Shown: piece by piece, positions 45,024 through 53,633 of the stretch
Layout: the number at the start of each line of letters is the position of its first letter
Numbering within the stretch: position 1 is the first letter of the stretch
Assembly (NCBI GenBank): GCA_903851195.1
Contig: CAINNJ010000039.1
Coordinates: 1-64,000 of the forward strand
Length of the DNA stretch: 64,000 bases
Direction of reading: 5' to 3'
Source: an uncultured Acidobacteriia bacterium
GTDB lineage: Bacteria > Acidobacteriota > Terriglobia > Bryobacterales > Bryobacteraceae
Position numbers and translations under genes: made by a program
The notes under the pieces: generated by a model
The model's input: the letters and a program-made list of their open reading frames with translations, nothing else
Database searches by the model: none
What the model was told of the DNA's origin: nothing

Positions 45024-45860
45024 ATGCTCAACAGGTTGTTATTCAGGTTGGCGGGTATCGGCGCAATTGCCGGTTCGATGGCGGCTCAAGGCCCCGGGCG
45101 GGTCGGCGGCTTCCCGCAGTATACGCGCACGCTGGCTTCGCAGGACGTTCTTGCCCGCGGCAAATCGCTCTATGACGCGAACTGCGGCGCCTGCCACGCG
45201 CCCGACATGCGCGGCGTGCCGGAGAAGAACGGTCCGAACCTGCTTCGGTCCACCGAAACCTTTAGCGATAAGCAGGGCGAACACGTTGCCGCGAGCCTGC
45301 TGAAACACAATCCGGTGGTCAATCTGCCGGAGTCCGACACGTTCGCGATATCCGAATATATTCACAGTATTCAGGCCACCATGGGAGGGCAGGGCAGCCC
45401 TCCGGGGCGCAATCCCGTGGGCTTGACCTATAACGTTCTGATCGGGGATCCGAAGGCCGGCGCGACCGCGTTCACGAAACTCTGCGCCAGTTGTCATTCG
45501 GTAACAGGCGACCTGAAAGGCATCGGCGCGAAGTACGACGATCCCAAGGCGCTGCAGGGCGCGTGGGTCGCCGGCAGAGCGGGCGGCTTTGGCTTCGGAC
45601 GCGGCGGAGGCGGCCAGCAGGCGACCGTCACGCTGGCGAACGGGCAGAAACTCGAAGGGCGGCTCGTGCGCAAAGACGATTTTCTGGTCGTGATCACCCT
45701 TCCCGACGGCACCCGCAAATCGATCGAGCGCGACAACGGTGTTCCGAAGGTCGACGTGAAAGACCCGCAGGAAGCGCACAAGAAGATGATCCTGGCGATG
45801 GACGATCCCGAGAACAAGAACCTGCACGACATCACCGCCTATCTGGCGACGATCCGGTAG
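45024..45860 (+). CDS. Exported cytochrome c with two heme motifs and an inserted beta domain
   Basis: 278 residues from the ATG at 45024 (GGGGAA ribosome site); TTG at 45000 is an alternative. Signal peptide to about residue 23. Heme motifs CGACH (DANCGACHAPDMRG) and CASCH (KLCASCHSVTGDLKG). Between the second heme and the end lies a small beta domain (LANGQKLEGRLVRKDDFLVV) as in cytochromes of the TIGR02603 style. It is 15 bases upstream of a PQQ-propeller gene and is presumably its electron acceptor in the periplasm. A glycine/arginine-rich stretch occurs around residue 190. Confidence 0.82.
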   Translation: MLNRLLFRLAGIGAIAGSMAAQGPGRVGGFPQYTRTLASQDVLARGKSLYDANCGACHAPDMRGVPEKNGPNLLRSTETFSDKQGEHVAASLLKHNPVVNLPESDTFAISEYIHSIQATMGGQGSPPGRNPVGLTYNVLIGDPKAGATAFTKLCASCHSVTGDLKGIGAKYDDPKALQGAWVAGRAGGFGFGRGGGGQQATVTLANGQKLEGRLVRKDDFLVVITLPDGTRKSIERDNGVPKVDVKDPQEAHKKMILAMDDPENKNLHDITAYLATIR

Positions 45861-45875
45861 AGGAGCAAGATCGAA

Positions 45876-47603
45876 ATGAAGAAGCTGTCTTTCATCACAA
45901 GCCTGCTCGCGATGCCGGTCCTGCTGGTGGCGCAGGGCGGTGGTCTGGACCCGGCCGATATTCTCAAGCCGCTCAAGGATCAGTGGACGAGTTACTCGGG
46001 CGACATGTCCGGGAAGCGCTACAGCGCTCTCAAGCAGATCACCACGCAGAACGTGAAAAATCTGAGTCTGCGCTGGGTGAACAACAACATCACGACAGGC
46101 TGCGGGCCGAACGGAACGGGGCAGAGCGCGGTGGCCGCGCCGGAAGGCGGCGGACGCGGTGGACGTGGCGGCGGAGCGCCGGGCGCGGCCGGCAGGATTG
46201 TCACCGGCGGCCTGGGAACCGGCGAAGTGAACACCTGCGGTCCCACGCGATTCGGTGGCGGCATTCTGTTCGTGGACGGGGTTCTTTATGGCGCTTCGCA
46301 GAACGACGTCTATGCGATCGACGCCCGTGATGGCGCCGTGCTCTGGCATTACTACTGGAAGTATCGCGGCGGGACAACCACGGGAACGCGCGGCCCGAGC
46401 ATGTGGCATAACTACATCTTTTTCGAACTGCATGACGACTGGGTGGTCTGCCTCGATGCGAAGACCGGCCGCGAAGTCTGGAAGAAGGAAATCGCGCCCT
46501 TCGAGCAGCAGTATTTTTCGTCCAACGTGCCGCTGGTGCTTGGTAATCATCTGATTGTCGGCACCGGTAACGACACCGATGAGCCCGCGTATATCAAATC
46601 GCTCGATCCGGAAACGGGTGAGGAGCAATGGCGCCTTTATTCGACCGCGCAGAAGCCCGGCGATCCGGGTCTGGAGACGTGGCCCAGTCTGGATGCCGCG
46701 CGTCATGGCGGCGGCACGTCCTGGATTCCCGGCTCTTACGATCCGGACACGCACCTCTATATCTACGGCACCGGTAATCCGACGCCTTCCTATACGCAAG
46801 GGCGCGGCGATGGCGACAACCTGTACACGTCCTGCGTGCTGGCGGTCAATGTCGATACGGGTAAGATGGCCTGGTATTTCCAGACCTCACCGCACGACAC
46901 GCACGACTGGGATTCCACGCAGACGCCGATTCTTGCCGACGCCGTGTTTGGCGGGCGCATGCGAAAGCTGGTGATGATGGCGATGCGCAACGGGTACTTC
47001 TTTGTGCTGGATCGCGTGACCGGTGAGCATCTGGTGACCAGCAAACTGGGTCTGGTGAACAATTATGCGTCGGATATCAGCCCGGATTCGCCGCTGCATT
47101 TGAACAAGCGCGGCGAGGTGCAGCGCAATCCCAACAAAGACGCCACCATCGCCGGAACGCTGGTGAACGGCGACGTACTGAACTTTCCGCCGCCCACGTT
47201 CTCACCGGACACCGGGCTGTTCTACGTCCATGAGCAGAATTCGATCGGCATCACGTACCTGCTGGAACCCGACCCGCGCGGATCGATGGGACTGGGCGGA
47301 ATCAGCGGCGGTGGCGGGATCTCGTTCGGGACGTTCCTCGACGCGATCGATTACAAGACCGGAAAAGTGGTCTGGCGGCATGAACTGACGAACGGCAGCG
47401 TGGGACTGACTTCAACAGCCGGGGGCGTGCTTTTCCTGTCGAACGGCGGCGGGATTGAAGCGCTCCGCGCGACCGACGGCAGACCGCTCTGGCATTCGGA
47501 GATCGGGTCGCTTTCGAGCCCGCCGGAAACGTTCCTGCTCGATGGCAAACAGCATGTGCTGGCGACCGGGGCCGCGGGGCTGTATATGTTTGTTCTGAAT
47601 TGA
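45876..47603 (+). CDS. PQQ-dependent dehydrogenase, alcohol-type propeller, exported
   Basis: 575 residues, GAGGAG ribosome site nine bases upstream. Signal peptide to about residue 20, then quinoprotein propeller blades: WTSYSGDMSGKRYSALKQI, NDVYAIDARDGAVLWHYYW, TSPHDTHDWDSTQTPILAD, GGVLFLSNGGGIEALRATDG. It should oxidise an alcohol or sugar with PQQ. The adjacent-cysteine disulfide of methanol dehydrogenases is not seen here. A short glycine/arginine-rich insert lies at about residues 90-105. Electrons likely go to the cytochrome encoded just upstream. Confidence 0.86.
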   Translation: MKKLSFITSLLAMPVLLVAQGGGLDPADILKPLKDQWTSYSGDMSGKRYSALKQITTQNVKNLSLRWVNNNITTGCGPNGTGQSAVAAPEGGGRGGRGGGAPGAAGRIVTGGLGTGEVNTCGPTRFGGGILFVDGVLYGASQNDVYAIDARDGAVLWHYYWKYRGGTTTGTRGPSMWHNYIFFELHDDWVVCLDAKTGREVWKKEIAPFEQQYFSSNVPLVLGNHLIVGTGNDTDEPAYIKSLDPETGEEQWRLYSTAQKPGDPGLETWPSLDAARHGGGTSWIPGSYDPDTHLYIYGTGNPTPSYTQGRGDGDNLYTSCVLAVNVDTGKMAWYFQTSPHDTHDWDSTQTPILADAVFGGRMRKLVMMAMRNGYFFVLDRVTGEHLVTSKLGLVNNYASDISPDSPLHLNKRGEVQRNPNKDATIAGTLVNGDVLNFPPPTFSPDTGLFYVHEQNSIGITYLLEPDPRGSMGLGGISGGGGISFGTFLDAIDYKTGKVVWRHELTNGSVGLTSTAGGVLFLSNGGGIEALRATDGRPLWHSEIGSLSSPPETFLLDGKQHVLATGAAGLYMFVLN

Positions 47604-47626
47604 TGGGCCGAACCCAGGCCACATCA
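47601..47626 (+). terminator. Weak hairpin between convergent genes
   Basis: TGATGGGCC pairs with GGCCACATCA with one bulged base around a short loop, followed by GTTCTTC. Could end the PQQ gene and, in the other direction, the antitoxin gene. No clean T tract. Confidence 0.3.
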
Positions 47627-47631
47627 GTTCT

Positions 47632-47862
47632 TCAACACGCATCCGTCGACTCAGAGTCGATGGGCACGAAGAAGTCCTTGTGCGGACACGCGAGCAGCCA
47701 GTCCACTACACCTTCGTTCCGCGGAACCGCGCGCCGAACGAGACGATAGTCCCCCCGTTCAAGACGCTCGACATGGAACTCCTGCCCCGGTTCGACGCAA
47801 TCCATCCGCCGGAACGCCGCCGGCAGAACGATCCGGCCCTTCGATGAGACGACAGTCCTCAC
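47632..47862 (-). CDS. AbrB/MazE/VapB-type antitoxin, orphan
   Basis: 76 residues from the GTG at 47862; starts at 47883 (GTG) and 47898 (TTG) are possible, but the latter is part of a TTGACA that looks like a -35 box. The swapped-hairpin DNA-binding domain is typical: MRTVVSSKGRIVLPAAFRRM, then GQEFHVERLERGDYRLV. The C-terminal tail (VVDWLLACPHKDFFVPI) is of the kind that blocks a PIN toxin. No toxin gene follows; the downstream stretch belongs to the opposite-strand PQQ gene. An orphan or relic of a VapBC pair. Confidence 0.75.
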   Translation of the reverse strand: MRTVVSSKGRIVLPAAFRRMDCVEPGQEFHVERLERGDYRLVRRAVPRNEGVVDWLLACPHKDFFVPIDSESTDAC

Positions 47863-47902
47863 AAAAGTAAGATGCCGTCTCACCAGAGCCGGTGTCAAGC
47901 GC

Positions 47903-47918
47903 TATACCAGTTGGTATA
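47903..47918. promoter_or_regulatory. Palindromic operator of the antitoxin gene
   Basis: TATACC at 47903-47908 and GGTATA at 47913-47918 form a perfect dyad with a four-base spacer, five bases upstream of a TTGACA hexamer reading toward the antitoxin gene. Such sites are bound by AbrB/VapB antitoxins that repress their own promoter. Confidence 0.6.
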
Positions 47919-47930
47919 AAACCAAACTCT

Positions 47931-48935
47931 CTAAGCCAGGATCCTGCGGCAATACTCGACGCACTTCTTCACTTCGGCAACGGAATCGGAGCCTTCCGGT
48001 ATCTGGTATTCCAGCTCGACACTCGCCGGGAATTTGTATTTCTTCTTCTTCATGAGCTGCAGGATATCGGCGATCGGCGTCGATCCCGTGCCCCAGGGCA
48101 GATTCGCGCCGCGGCCGCCCGGGGTGGTCGGCGTCCTGTCTTTCAGGTGCATGCTCGCGATCCGGTCATGCAGTTTCTCGATTACCGGAACCGGACTTAA
48201 GCCCGTGCCCGCGTAGTAATGGCCGCAGTCGAGGTTGACGGCGTTGCCTTTGGATTGCGCCAGAACCCCGTCCCACGCGGTGATCGATGCCTGTTCGTGC
48301 GCATGATACGCCGCGACCATATTGTGCTTCAGCGCGAAATCGCCCAGGCGTTTGGTCAGGGCCGCGTTGTCGCTGAGTTCCAGGCTGACCTGCGTCGCGC
48401 CGAGCGCGGCCGCCACGTTGAACATGTAATCGTACTCTTCGTCCGACATGTCCATGGAGGGCGTCAGCTTATGGCAATAGATGCTCACTCCCGCGTCGTT
48501 ATAAAGCTTGCGGAATTCTTTGAACTTGTCCATGGAAACCGAGAGGCGCCACTTCTTGAGCGCTTCCCGCGCCGCGATCTGTTCGGGCGTGAGTTGCCGG
48601 GGACCACCACCTCCCGGACCACCACCGCCGGGACCTCGCCCGGCCGGACCACCGGGACCACGTCCGCCACCCGGGCCCTGCATCTGCGCCGCGGGCGAGC
48701 CCGCGAAGTTTTCGGCCGCCGGGGGCATCAGTTCAATCGCGCTGACGCCGCTGTCCACAATCATCTTCAGCAACTGGTGGGCGTCGTTCGAGCCCTTCTC
48801 GGCGCGGTAACTGTACGTGATGGTGCCGATCTGCACGCCACCAAATTTCGAGTCGACCTTCGCCAGCAGCGCTCCCGCGGGAGTGGCGGCGGCAGCCAGG
48901 GCCAGTTTTCCAAAATCGCGTCTGTTCAGATTCAT
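47931..48935 (-). CDS. Exported sugar phosphate isomerase/epimerase-like TIM barrel
   Basis: 334 residues from the ATG at 48935, which starts a twin-arginine signal (MNLNRRDFGKLALAAAA). The body is an AP-endonuclease-2/xylose-isomerase-like barrel: VQIGTITYSYRAEKGSNDAH, SGVSAIELMPPAAENF, QVSLELSDNAAL, KHNMVAAYHAHEQAS, LDCGHYYAGTGLSPVPVI and ASVELEYQIPEG, with the metal-binding glutamate and histidines in usual places. Likely isomerises or epimerises a sugar-like compound in the periplasm. A 40-residue glycine/arginine/proline-rich insert lies at about residues 85-120. Downstream of the PQQ gene on the same strand. Confidence 0.82.
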   Translation of the reverse strand: MNLNRRDFGKLALAAAATPAGALLAKVDSKFGGVQIGTITYSYRAEKGSNDAHQLLKMIVDSGVSAIELMPPAAENFAGSPAAQMQGPGGGRGPGGPAGRGPGGGGPGGGGPRQLTPEQIAAREALKKWRLSVSMDKFKEFRKLYNDAGVSIYCHKLTPSMDMSDEEYDYMFNVAAALGATQVSLELSDNAALTKRLGDFALKHNMVAAYHAHEQASITAWDGVLAQSKGNAVNLDCGHYYAGTGLSPVPVIEKLHDRIASMHLKDRTPTTPGGRGANLPWGTGSTPIADILQLMKKKKYKFPASVELEYQIPEGSDSVAEVKKCVEYCRRILA

Positions 48936-48975
48936 CTTCGTCCGGTATTCTATATCAATTCCGCCGATCGGGCTC

Positions 48976-50568
48976 TCACTGCCGCAGCCCGAACGTGAAA
49001 ATCGCGTTGCCGGCGGGAATCGAAATATACTCTTTGCCATCCACCGCGTAGGCCGTGGGTCCCGCTGAAACCGCTCCCCCAACCATCGACTTCCAGAGCA
49101 CGGCCCCGCTCCGGGCATCCAGCGCGTAAAAGTAGCCCTCGCGCCCGCCCGCGAAAACCAGATCCGTCGCCGTCGCGAGCACGCCGCTGTCGGTCACATC
49201 CGTCATCCGGAACTGCCACTTCACGGCGCCGGTCTTCACGTCGAGGGCCTGAATGGCGGCCCACGCGATATCCGGTTGCCGTCGCGTGACCAGCGCCGGA
49301 CGCACGCCCGGAACGTTGTGTGTCGCGCCGCCCCCGCTGTACCAGAGGCCTTCCTGATACGGTTCCACGCGGCTCGTGTAGATGGACCAGGTATCCATCC
49401 AGCACGGCACGTACAGCATGCCCGTGCGCGGACTGTAAGCCGGGTTGTACCAGTTCGTCGCGCCCTGATTTTCCGGATAAATCACGCTGCCCTCCGGCGT
49501 CGAATGCCCCGTGCGGACCGGCCGCCCCTTGTCATCCAGCCCCGAAGCCCACGTCACCTTCGCGAAGGATTTGCCGAGGAGGAATTCGCCCGTGAGCCGG
49601 TCCAGCACATAGAAGAAGCCGTTCCGGTTGGCGGTCATCACGACTTTGCGCGGCTTGCCCTTCCACTCCAGATCCGCCAGAACAGGGATCTGCGCGGCAT
49701 CGAAATCGAATTCGTCGTGCGGCGTGAACTGGAAATGCCATTTCAGCTTTCCCGTGTCGGCATCCACCGCGATGAAGGAACTGGTGTAGAGGTTATCGCC
49801 CGGCCGCACATCGCCGTTCCAGTCGGGGCCCGCATTCCCGATTCCCCAATAGATCAGGTTCGATTCCGGATCGTAAGAGCCGGTGGTCCAGATGGATCCC
49901 CCGCCATGCCGCCAGGAATCGCCGCCCCAGCTGTCATGGCCCGGCTCACCCGGTTGAGGAATGGTATGGAAGCGCCAGATTTCTTTCCCGGTTTCCGCGG
50001 AATACGCCGCCAGATAGCCACTGATTCCCAACTCGCCGCCGGCCGGTCCCACGATGACTTTATCCTTTACGACCAGCGGCGCTGCGGTCACGGCGTACCC
50101 TTCTTCCGGCCGCCCCATTTTGGTGGACCAGATCAGGTGTCCGTCACGCGCATCGAGAGCGAGAAGATACCCATCGATGGTCCCCATGAACAGCGTGTTC
50201 CCCAGCATCGCGAGACCCCGGTTGATGCGCCCGCAGCACGGCCGCGCTTCCGGGGACGGATTATGCGCGTACGTCCAGAAAATTCTGCCGGTCACCGCGT
50301 CCAGGGCCACCACCACGTTCGGGGGCTGCACCGTGTAGAGAATTCCGTCGGCGACCAGAGATGTCGCTTCGTACTTGCTGTTCGGCTCCGCGGGAGCGCG
50401 CGTCTGCAGCACCCACTTGAGTTCCAGGTCTTTCACGTTGGCGGGCGTAATCTGCGTGAGCGTGCTGTAGCGCTGGCCGTCAATGCGTCCGGAATAAGTA
50501 AGCCAGTTCTGTGTTTCCTGCGCGTTCGATGCCAGGGCTATCGTAAACAGCAGAGCGGTTATTCGCAT
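48976..50568 (-). CDS. PQQ-dependent alcohol-type dehydrogenase, exported
   Basis: 530 residues. Signal peptide of about 16 residues (MRITALLFTIALASNA), then propeller blades: WLTYSGRIDGQRYSTLTQI, GRIFWTYAHNPSPEARPCCG, FTPHDEFDFDAAQIPVLAD and WKSMVGGAVSAGPTAYAVDG. The CCG-INRG segment matches the vicinal cysteines of methanol/ethanol dehydrogenases that help electron transfer from PQQ. It starts three bases after the stop of the cytochrome gene, so the two form an operon. It mirrors the pair at 45-47.6 kb. Confidence 0.88.
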   Translation of the reverse strand: MRITALLFTIALASNAQETQNWLTYSGRIDGQRYSTLTQITPANVKDLELKWVLQTRAPAEPNSKYEATSLVADGILYTVQPPNVVVALDAVTGRIFWTYAHNPSPEARPCCGRINRGLAMLGNTLFMGTIDGYLLALDARDGHLIWSTKMGRPEEGYAVTAAPLVVKDKVIVGPAGGELGISGYLAAYSAETGKEIWRFHTIPQPGEPGHDSWGGDSWRHGGGSIWTTGSYDPESNLIYWGIGNAGPDWNGDVRPGDNLYTSSFIAVDADTGKLKWHFQFTPHDEFDFDAAQIPVLADLEWKGKPRKVVMTANRNGFFYVLDRLTGEFLLGKSFAKVTWASGLDDKGRPVRTGHSTPEGSVIYPENQGATNWYNPAYSPRTGMLYVPCWMDTWSIYTSRVEPYQEGLWYSGGGATHNVPGVRPALVTRRQPDIAWAAIQALDVKTGAVKWQFRMTDVTDSGVLATATDLVFAGGREGYFYALDARSGAVLWKSMVGGAVSAGPTAYAVDGKEYISIPAGNAIFTFGLRQ

Positions 50569-50571
50569 GAC

Positions 50572-51342
50572 TTAGATTCGCTCCTTCAGGGACACCAGAT
50601 AAGACACCACATCGGAAATCTCCTGCTCACTCAGCTTGTCCCGGAAATTCGGCATCGGGGATTTTTTCAGCACCTCATACTCCCGCAGGTCGTCCTTCTT
50701 CAGCGTGCGCAGCTTCAGGGAACTGCCGTCCAGAATCTGCAGCGTGTAGGTGTCCATGTTCATCAGACGGCCGGTGATCTTCTTCCCGTCTTTCGCGACG
50801 GCCACCACGGTCAGATTGTCCGGCCGGATCTCCGCATCGGGATTGATCAGCGACTGCTCCAGATCGGCCCCGCGCCGCATCCCGCCGATTCCCGTCAGAT
50901 CCGGACCCGCAATCGATCCCGCTCTGCCAATCCGGTGGCACTGCAGACACTGTCCTTTGGTTTCGACAATCGCCTTGCCCAGCGACGCATCGCCCGGCGG
51001 GCCCGTTCGTTTCGGCGCGCCCGAACTCGCCAGCGACCGCAGGTACGCCACCAGCACGCCGGCCTGCTCGGGCGTGTAGTTGCCGGGCGGCATGGCTGTT
51101 CCCGGAATTCCGCGCAGCACGATGCCGCGCAGATCGTTATCGCCCTGGGCGCGGCGGAACTTCCCCGACGCCAGGTTGACATCCGGAACCAGATCGCCAT
51201 CCGGCCCGTGACAACCCGCGCAGTTATTGAGAAATAACTGCAAGCCGCGTTCGAGATCGGCCGGCGTGACGCCGTGCACTTCCTGCGCCGCCAGTCCGAT
51301 TGCCGAAAGGAGCGCGGCGGCTAATAAGCTCTTCCATTGCAC
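50572..51342 (-). CDS. Exported cytochrome c with two heme motifs and TIGR02603-type heme-binding region
   Basis: 256 residues from the GTG at 51342, which gives a signal peptide (VQWKSLLAAALLSAIGLAAQ). Heme motifs CAGCH (LNNCAGCHGPDGDLV) and CLQCH (GQCLQCHRIGRAG). The second part follows the heme-binding pattern known from Planctomycetes and Verrucomicrobia: GPDLTGIGGM, DGKKITGRLMNMDTYTLQI and SPMPNFRDKLSEQEISDVVS. It probably accepts electrons from the PQQ dehydrogenase encoded three bases downstream. No clear ribosome site. Confidence 0.84.
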   Translation of the reverse strand: MQWKSLLAAALLSAIGLAAQEVHGVTPADLERGLQLFLNNCAGCHGPDGDLVPDVNLASGKFRRAQGDNDLRGIVLRGIPGTAMPPGNYTPEQAGVLVAYLRSLASSGAPKRTGPPGDASLGKAIVETKGQCLQCHRIGRAGSIAGPDLTGIGGMRRGADLEQSLINPDAEIRPDNLTVVAVAKDGKKITGRLMNMDTYTLQILDGSSLKLRTLKKDDLREYEVLKKSPMPNFRDKLSEQEISDVVSYLVSLKERI

Positions 51343-51422
51343 GCTGTTTCTTATATCACAGGCGGAGCCGGACGATTCAGCTTGGGCTACCACCCTATGA
51401 TCGATAGAGAGGAACGCAACGG

Positions 51423-52559
51423 TTGCCGGGTATTTTCATCTGCTACAGGCGTGAGGACAGCGGCCCGCACGCGGGGCGCATCAACGACTGGATCCGCAAC
51501 CAGCTTGGCGAGGAGGCGGTGTTCTTCGACGTGGACAGCATTCAGCCTGGCGACGACTTCATTGCCGCCATTGAACGGCGCGTGTCGGATTGTGATGTGG
51601 TGCTCGCGGTTATTGGAAAAGACTGGTTGAACGGCAAGGATCGGGAAGGGCTCCGTCGGATCGACAACCCGGAGGATTTCGTTCACGCCGAACTGGCGAC
51701 CGCGCTGCGCCGAAATGTCCGGATCATACCGGTGCTGGTGGATGGAGCCACCATGCCTCGCCGGTCGGAACTGCCGGACGTTCTCGGCGATCTGGTGCGC
51801 CGGCACGCTTTCGAGCTCAGCCACAGCCGGTTTCGCGATGAGATGGGGCGCCTGTTGCAAATTCTGGCGAATACCGTTCCGGCGGAAAAGTCAGGGACCT
51901 GCCGCGTCAATCCGATAGACGGGCTGACCTACGTTTACATCGCGCCAGGCAGGTTTACCATGGGCGCCTCACCCGGCGATACAGAGTGCGGAGACCACGA
52001 GCGGCCCGCGCACGAAGTGGAGATTACCCGCGGTTTCTGGATCGGTCAAACTCCCGTCACCCAGGCCGCCTATGCCAAGGTCATGAAATCCGCCAACCCC
52101 AGCCGCTTCCAGGGCGCGGAGCGGCCCGTCGAGAACGTCAGCTGGGAGGACGCTTCCGCTTATTGCAAGGCCGTGGGGATGCGGCTGCCGACCGAGGCGG
52201 AATGGGAGTATGCGGCTCGTGCCGGCAACGGAAACGCCCGGTACGGCCCTCTGGATCGGATTGCCTGGTATGGCGACTCAGGTGGCGAAACCCATCCGGT
52301 AGGCCGGAAAGACGCCAATGCCTGGGGACTTCACGATACGCTGGGCAATATCTTGGAATGGGTGAGTGACCGCTATGGCGCCTATGAGCTGCAAGCTGTC
52401 AGTGATCCGGTGGGACCACCGAACGGCGACAATCGTGTGTTGCGCGGCGGTCCCTGGTACGACAATCCGGTGGGCGTCCGCGTGTCGTTCCGTATCAGGA
52501 GCGTTACATCGTACCGGGACTACAGTATTGGGTTCCGGTGTGCGGGGGAATTGGCTTGA
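51423..52559 (+). CDS. TIR domain fused to formylglycine-generating-enzyme/SUMF1-like domain
   Basis: 378 residues from a TTG start with AGAGAGGAA nine bases upstream. Residues about 3-145 are a TIR domain (IFICYRREDSGPHAGRI, FFDVDSIQPGDDF, DVVLAVIGKDWL, with a glutamate in FVHAELATAL as possible catalytic residue). Residues about 160-376 are an FGE/SUMF1-like fold (YVYIAPGRFTMGASPGDTEC, FWIGQTPVTQAAYAKVM, RLPTEAEWEYAARAG, NILEWVSDRYG, VLRGGPWYDNP, GFRCAGELA). Fusions of this type occur in putative bacterial signalling and defence proteins. The gene stands alone. Whether it is an NAD-cleaving effector or a protein-modifying enzyme is open. Confidence 0.85.
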   Translation: MPGIFICYRREDSGPHAGRINDWIRNQLGEEAVFFDVDSIQPGDDFIAAIERRVSDCDVVLAVIGKDWLNGKDREGLRRIDNPEDFVHAELATALRRNVRIIPVLVDGATMPRRSELPDVLGDLVRRHAFELSHSRFRDEMGRLLQILANTVPAEKSGTCRVNPIDGLTYVYIAPGRFTMGASPGDTECGDHERPAHEVEITRGFWIGQTPVTQAAYAKVMKSANPSRFQGAERPVENVSWEDASAYCKAVGMRLPTEAEWEYAARAGNGNARYGPLDRIAWYGDSGGETHPVGRKDANAWGLHDTLGNILEWVSDRYGAYELQAVSDPVGPPNGDNRVLRGGPWYDNPVGVRVSFRIRSVTSYRDYSIGFRCAGELA

Positions 52560-52601
52560 GTGTTTTGTGTTTTCGTTGATGAAGGGGGGCCGGGGACGAT
52601 C

Positions 52602-53633
52602 TCAGCGGCGAACGGATTGCCCGGTTGTGGCGGATTCATAAATCGCCTCCACCACGCGCAGAGTCCTGAGATAATCGTTGCCGCCGGATTCGAATTCCGT
52701 GCCCGCAAGGAAAGAATCCACGAAGTGCCGCTGCGTGGCGTAAACGCAGTCGCCGCCGAAGTTCACGTTCCGTCGTTCGTAATCGATCTCAACACCGGGT
52801 TGCCCCAGGGCCTTCATCCGCATGACGGATTCCGTGTCCATCGTGAGATGCCCCTGCATGGCATCAATGCGCAGTTCTCCAAACGTATAGCGCGGAGAGG
52901 TCGACTCCGATTCGTTGTATCGATTGGCATCCCAGATAGCCGTCGCGCCGCTTTCGAAACGAAGAAATACCTGGCCCGTGTCTTCGCCGCGAATCACCGG
53001 ATTCAAACGGCGCAGATGCGCGTACACCTCCACGACCTCGCCCAGCAGAAAGCGGAAGGTATCGACGAAATGCACGCCGGTTTCGTAGATGAGTAAGCGC
53101 GGGTAGTCGCGGAAGAAGGGCTGCCGGTCGAGATAGGCATTTTCCGGCCAGCCATCGCCGGTGCGGGTGCGGAAATAAATGTGGGTGAAATCGCCGATAT
53201 CCCCGGCCTGCTGAATCGATTTGATCTTGCGGTACCACGGCTGCCAGCGGAAATTCTCATGCACCATGAACCGGATCCCGGCTGCCTTCGCGTGTTCCAC
53301 GATGCGATGGCCGGCGGCGAGAGTGGGCGCGAGGGGTTTCTGGCAGACGATGTGAACGCCGCGCTCCGCGAGGAACCGGCACATCTCTTCGTGAGTATCG
53401 GGCGGGGTGATGATATCGGCGAAATCGGGTTTTTCCCGCTCCACCATCTCGCGCCAGTCGCCGTAATAACGGTCGATACCGAAGGCGGCCATCATGTCGC
53501 GCGCTTTCGATTCCGTCCGGTCGCAGATCGCCGCGATGCGGACTTCGGGGATTCGCGTCCACGCCTCGTACTGGAAGCGGGAAAAATATCCGGCGCCGAT
53601 CGCTACGCCTTTGAGCGGAAGTGTCACGTTCAT
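52602..53633 (-). CDS. Gfo/Idh/MocA family oxidoreductase
   Basis: 343 residues from the ATG at 53633, which overlaps the MFS stop (ATGA). A Rossmann nucleotide-binding start (LPLKGVAIGAGYFSRFQYEA) is followed by VHIVCQKPLAPTLAAGHRIV, where the CQKP motif carries the catalytic lysine of the family (EKP in most), and a C-terminal alpha/beta domain with YETGVHFVDTFRFLLGEVVE. The enzymes oxidise or reduce sugars or inositols with NAD(P). The cysteine in place of glutamate in the lysine motif is a small peculiarity. Last gene of a five-gene operon. Confidence 0.87.
   Translation of the reverse strand: MNVTLPLKGVAIGAGYFSRFQYEAWTRIPEVRIAAICDRTESKARDMMAAFGIDRYYGDWREMVEREKPDFADIITPPDTHEEMCRFLAERGVHIVCQKPLAPTLAAGHRIVEHAKAAGIRFMVHENFRWQPWYRKIKSIQQAGDIGDFTHIYFRTRTGDGWPENAYLDRQPFFRDYPRLLIYETGVHFVDTFRFLLGEVVEVYAHLRRLNPVIRGEDTGQVFLRFESGATAIWDANRYNESESTSPRYTFGELRIDAMQGHLTMDTESVMRMKALGQPGVEIDYERRNVNFGGDCVYATQRHFVDSFLAGTEFESGGNDYLRTLRVVEAIYESATTGQSVRR

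Noticed and set aside
45039-46799. A 586-codon frame antisense to the cytochrome and PQQ genes
   Set aside because: Spans two real genes and their gap, typical of high-GC shadow frames.
52390-52559. Diversity-generating retroelement variable region at the end of the TIR-FGE gene
   Set aside because: The fold is the kind used by such systems, but no reverse transcriptase gene or near-identical template repeat is seen nearby.
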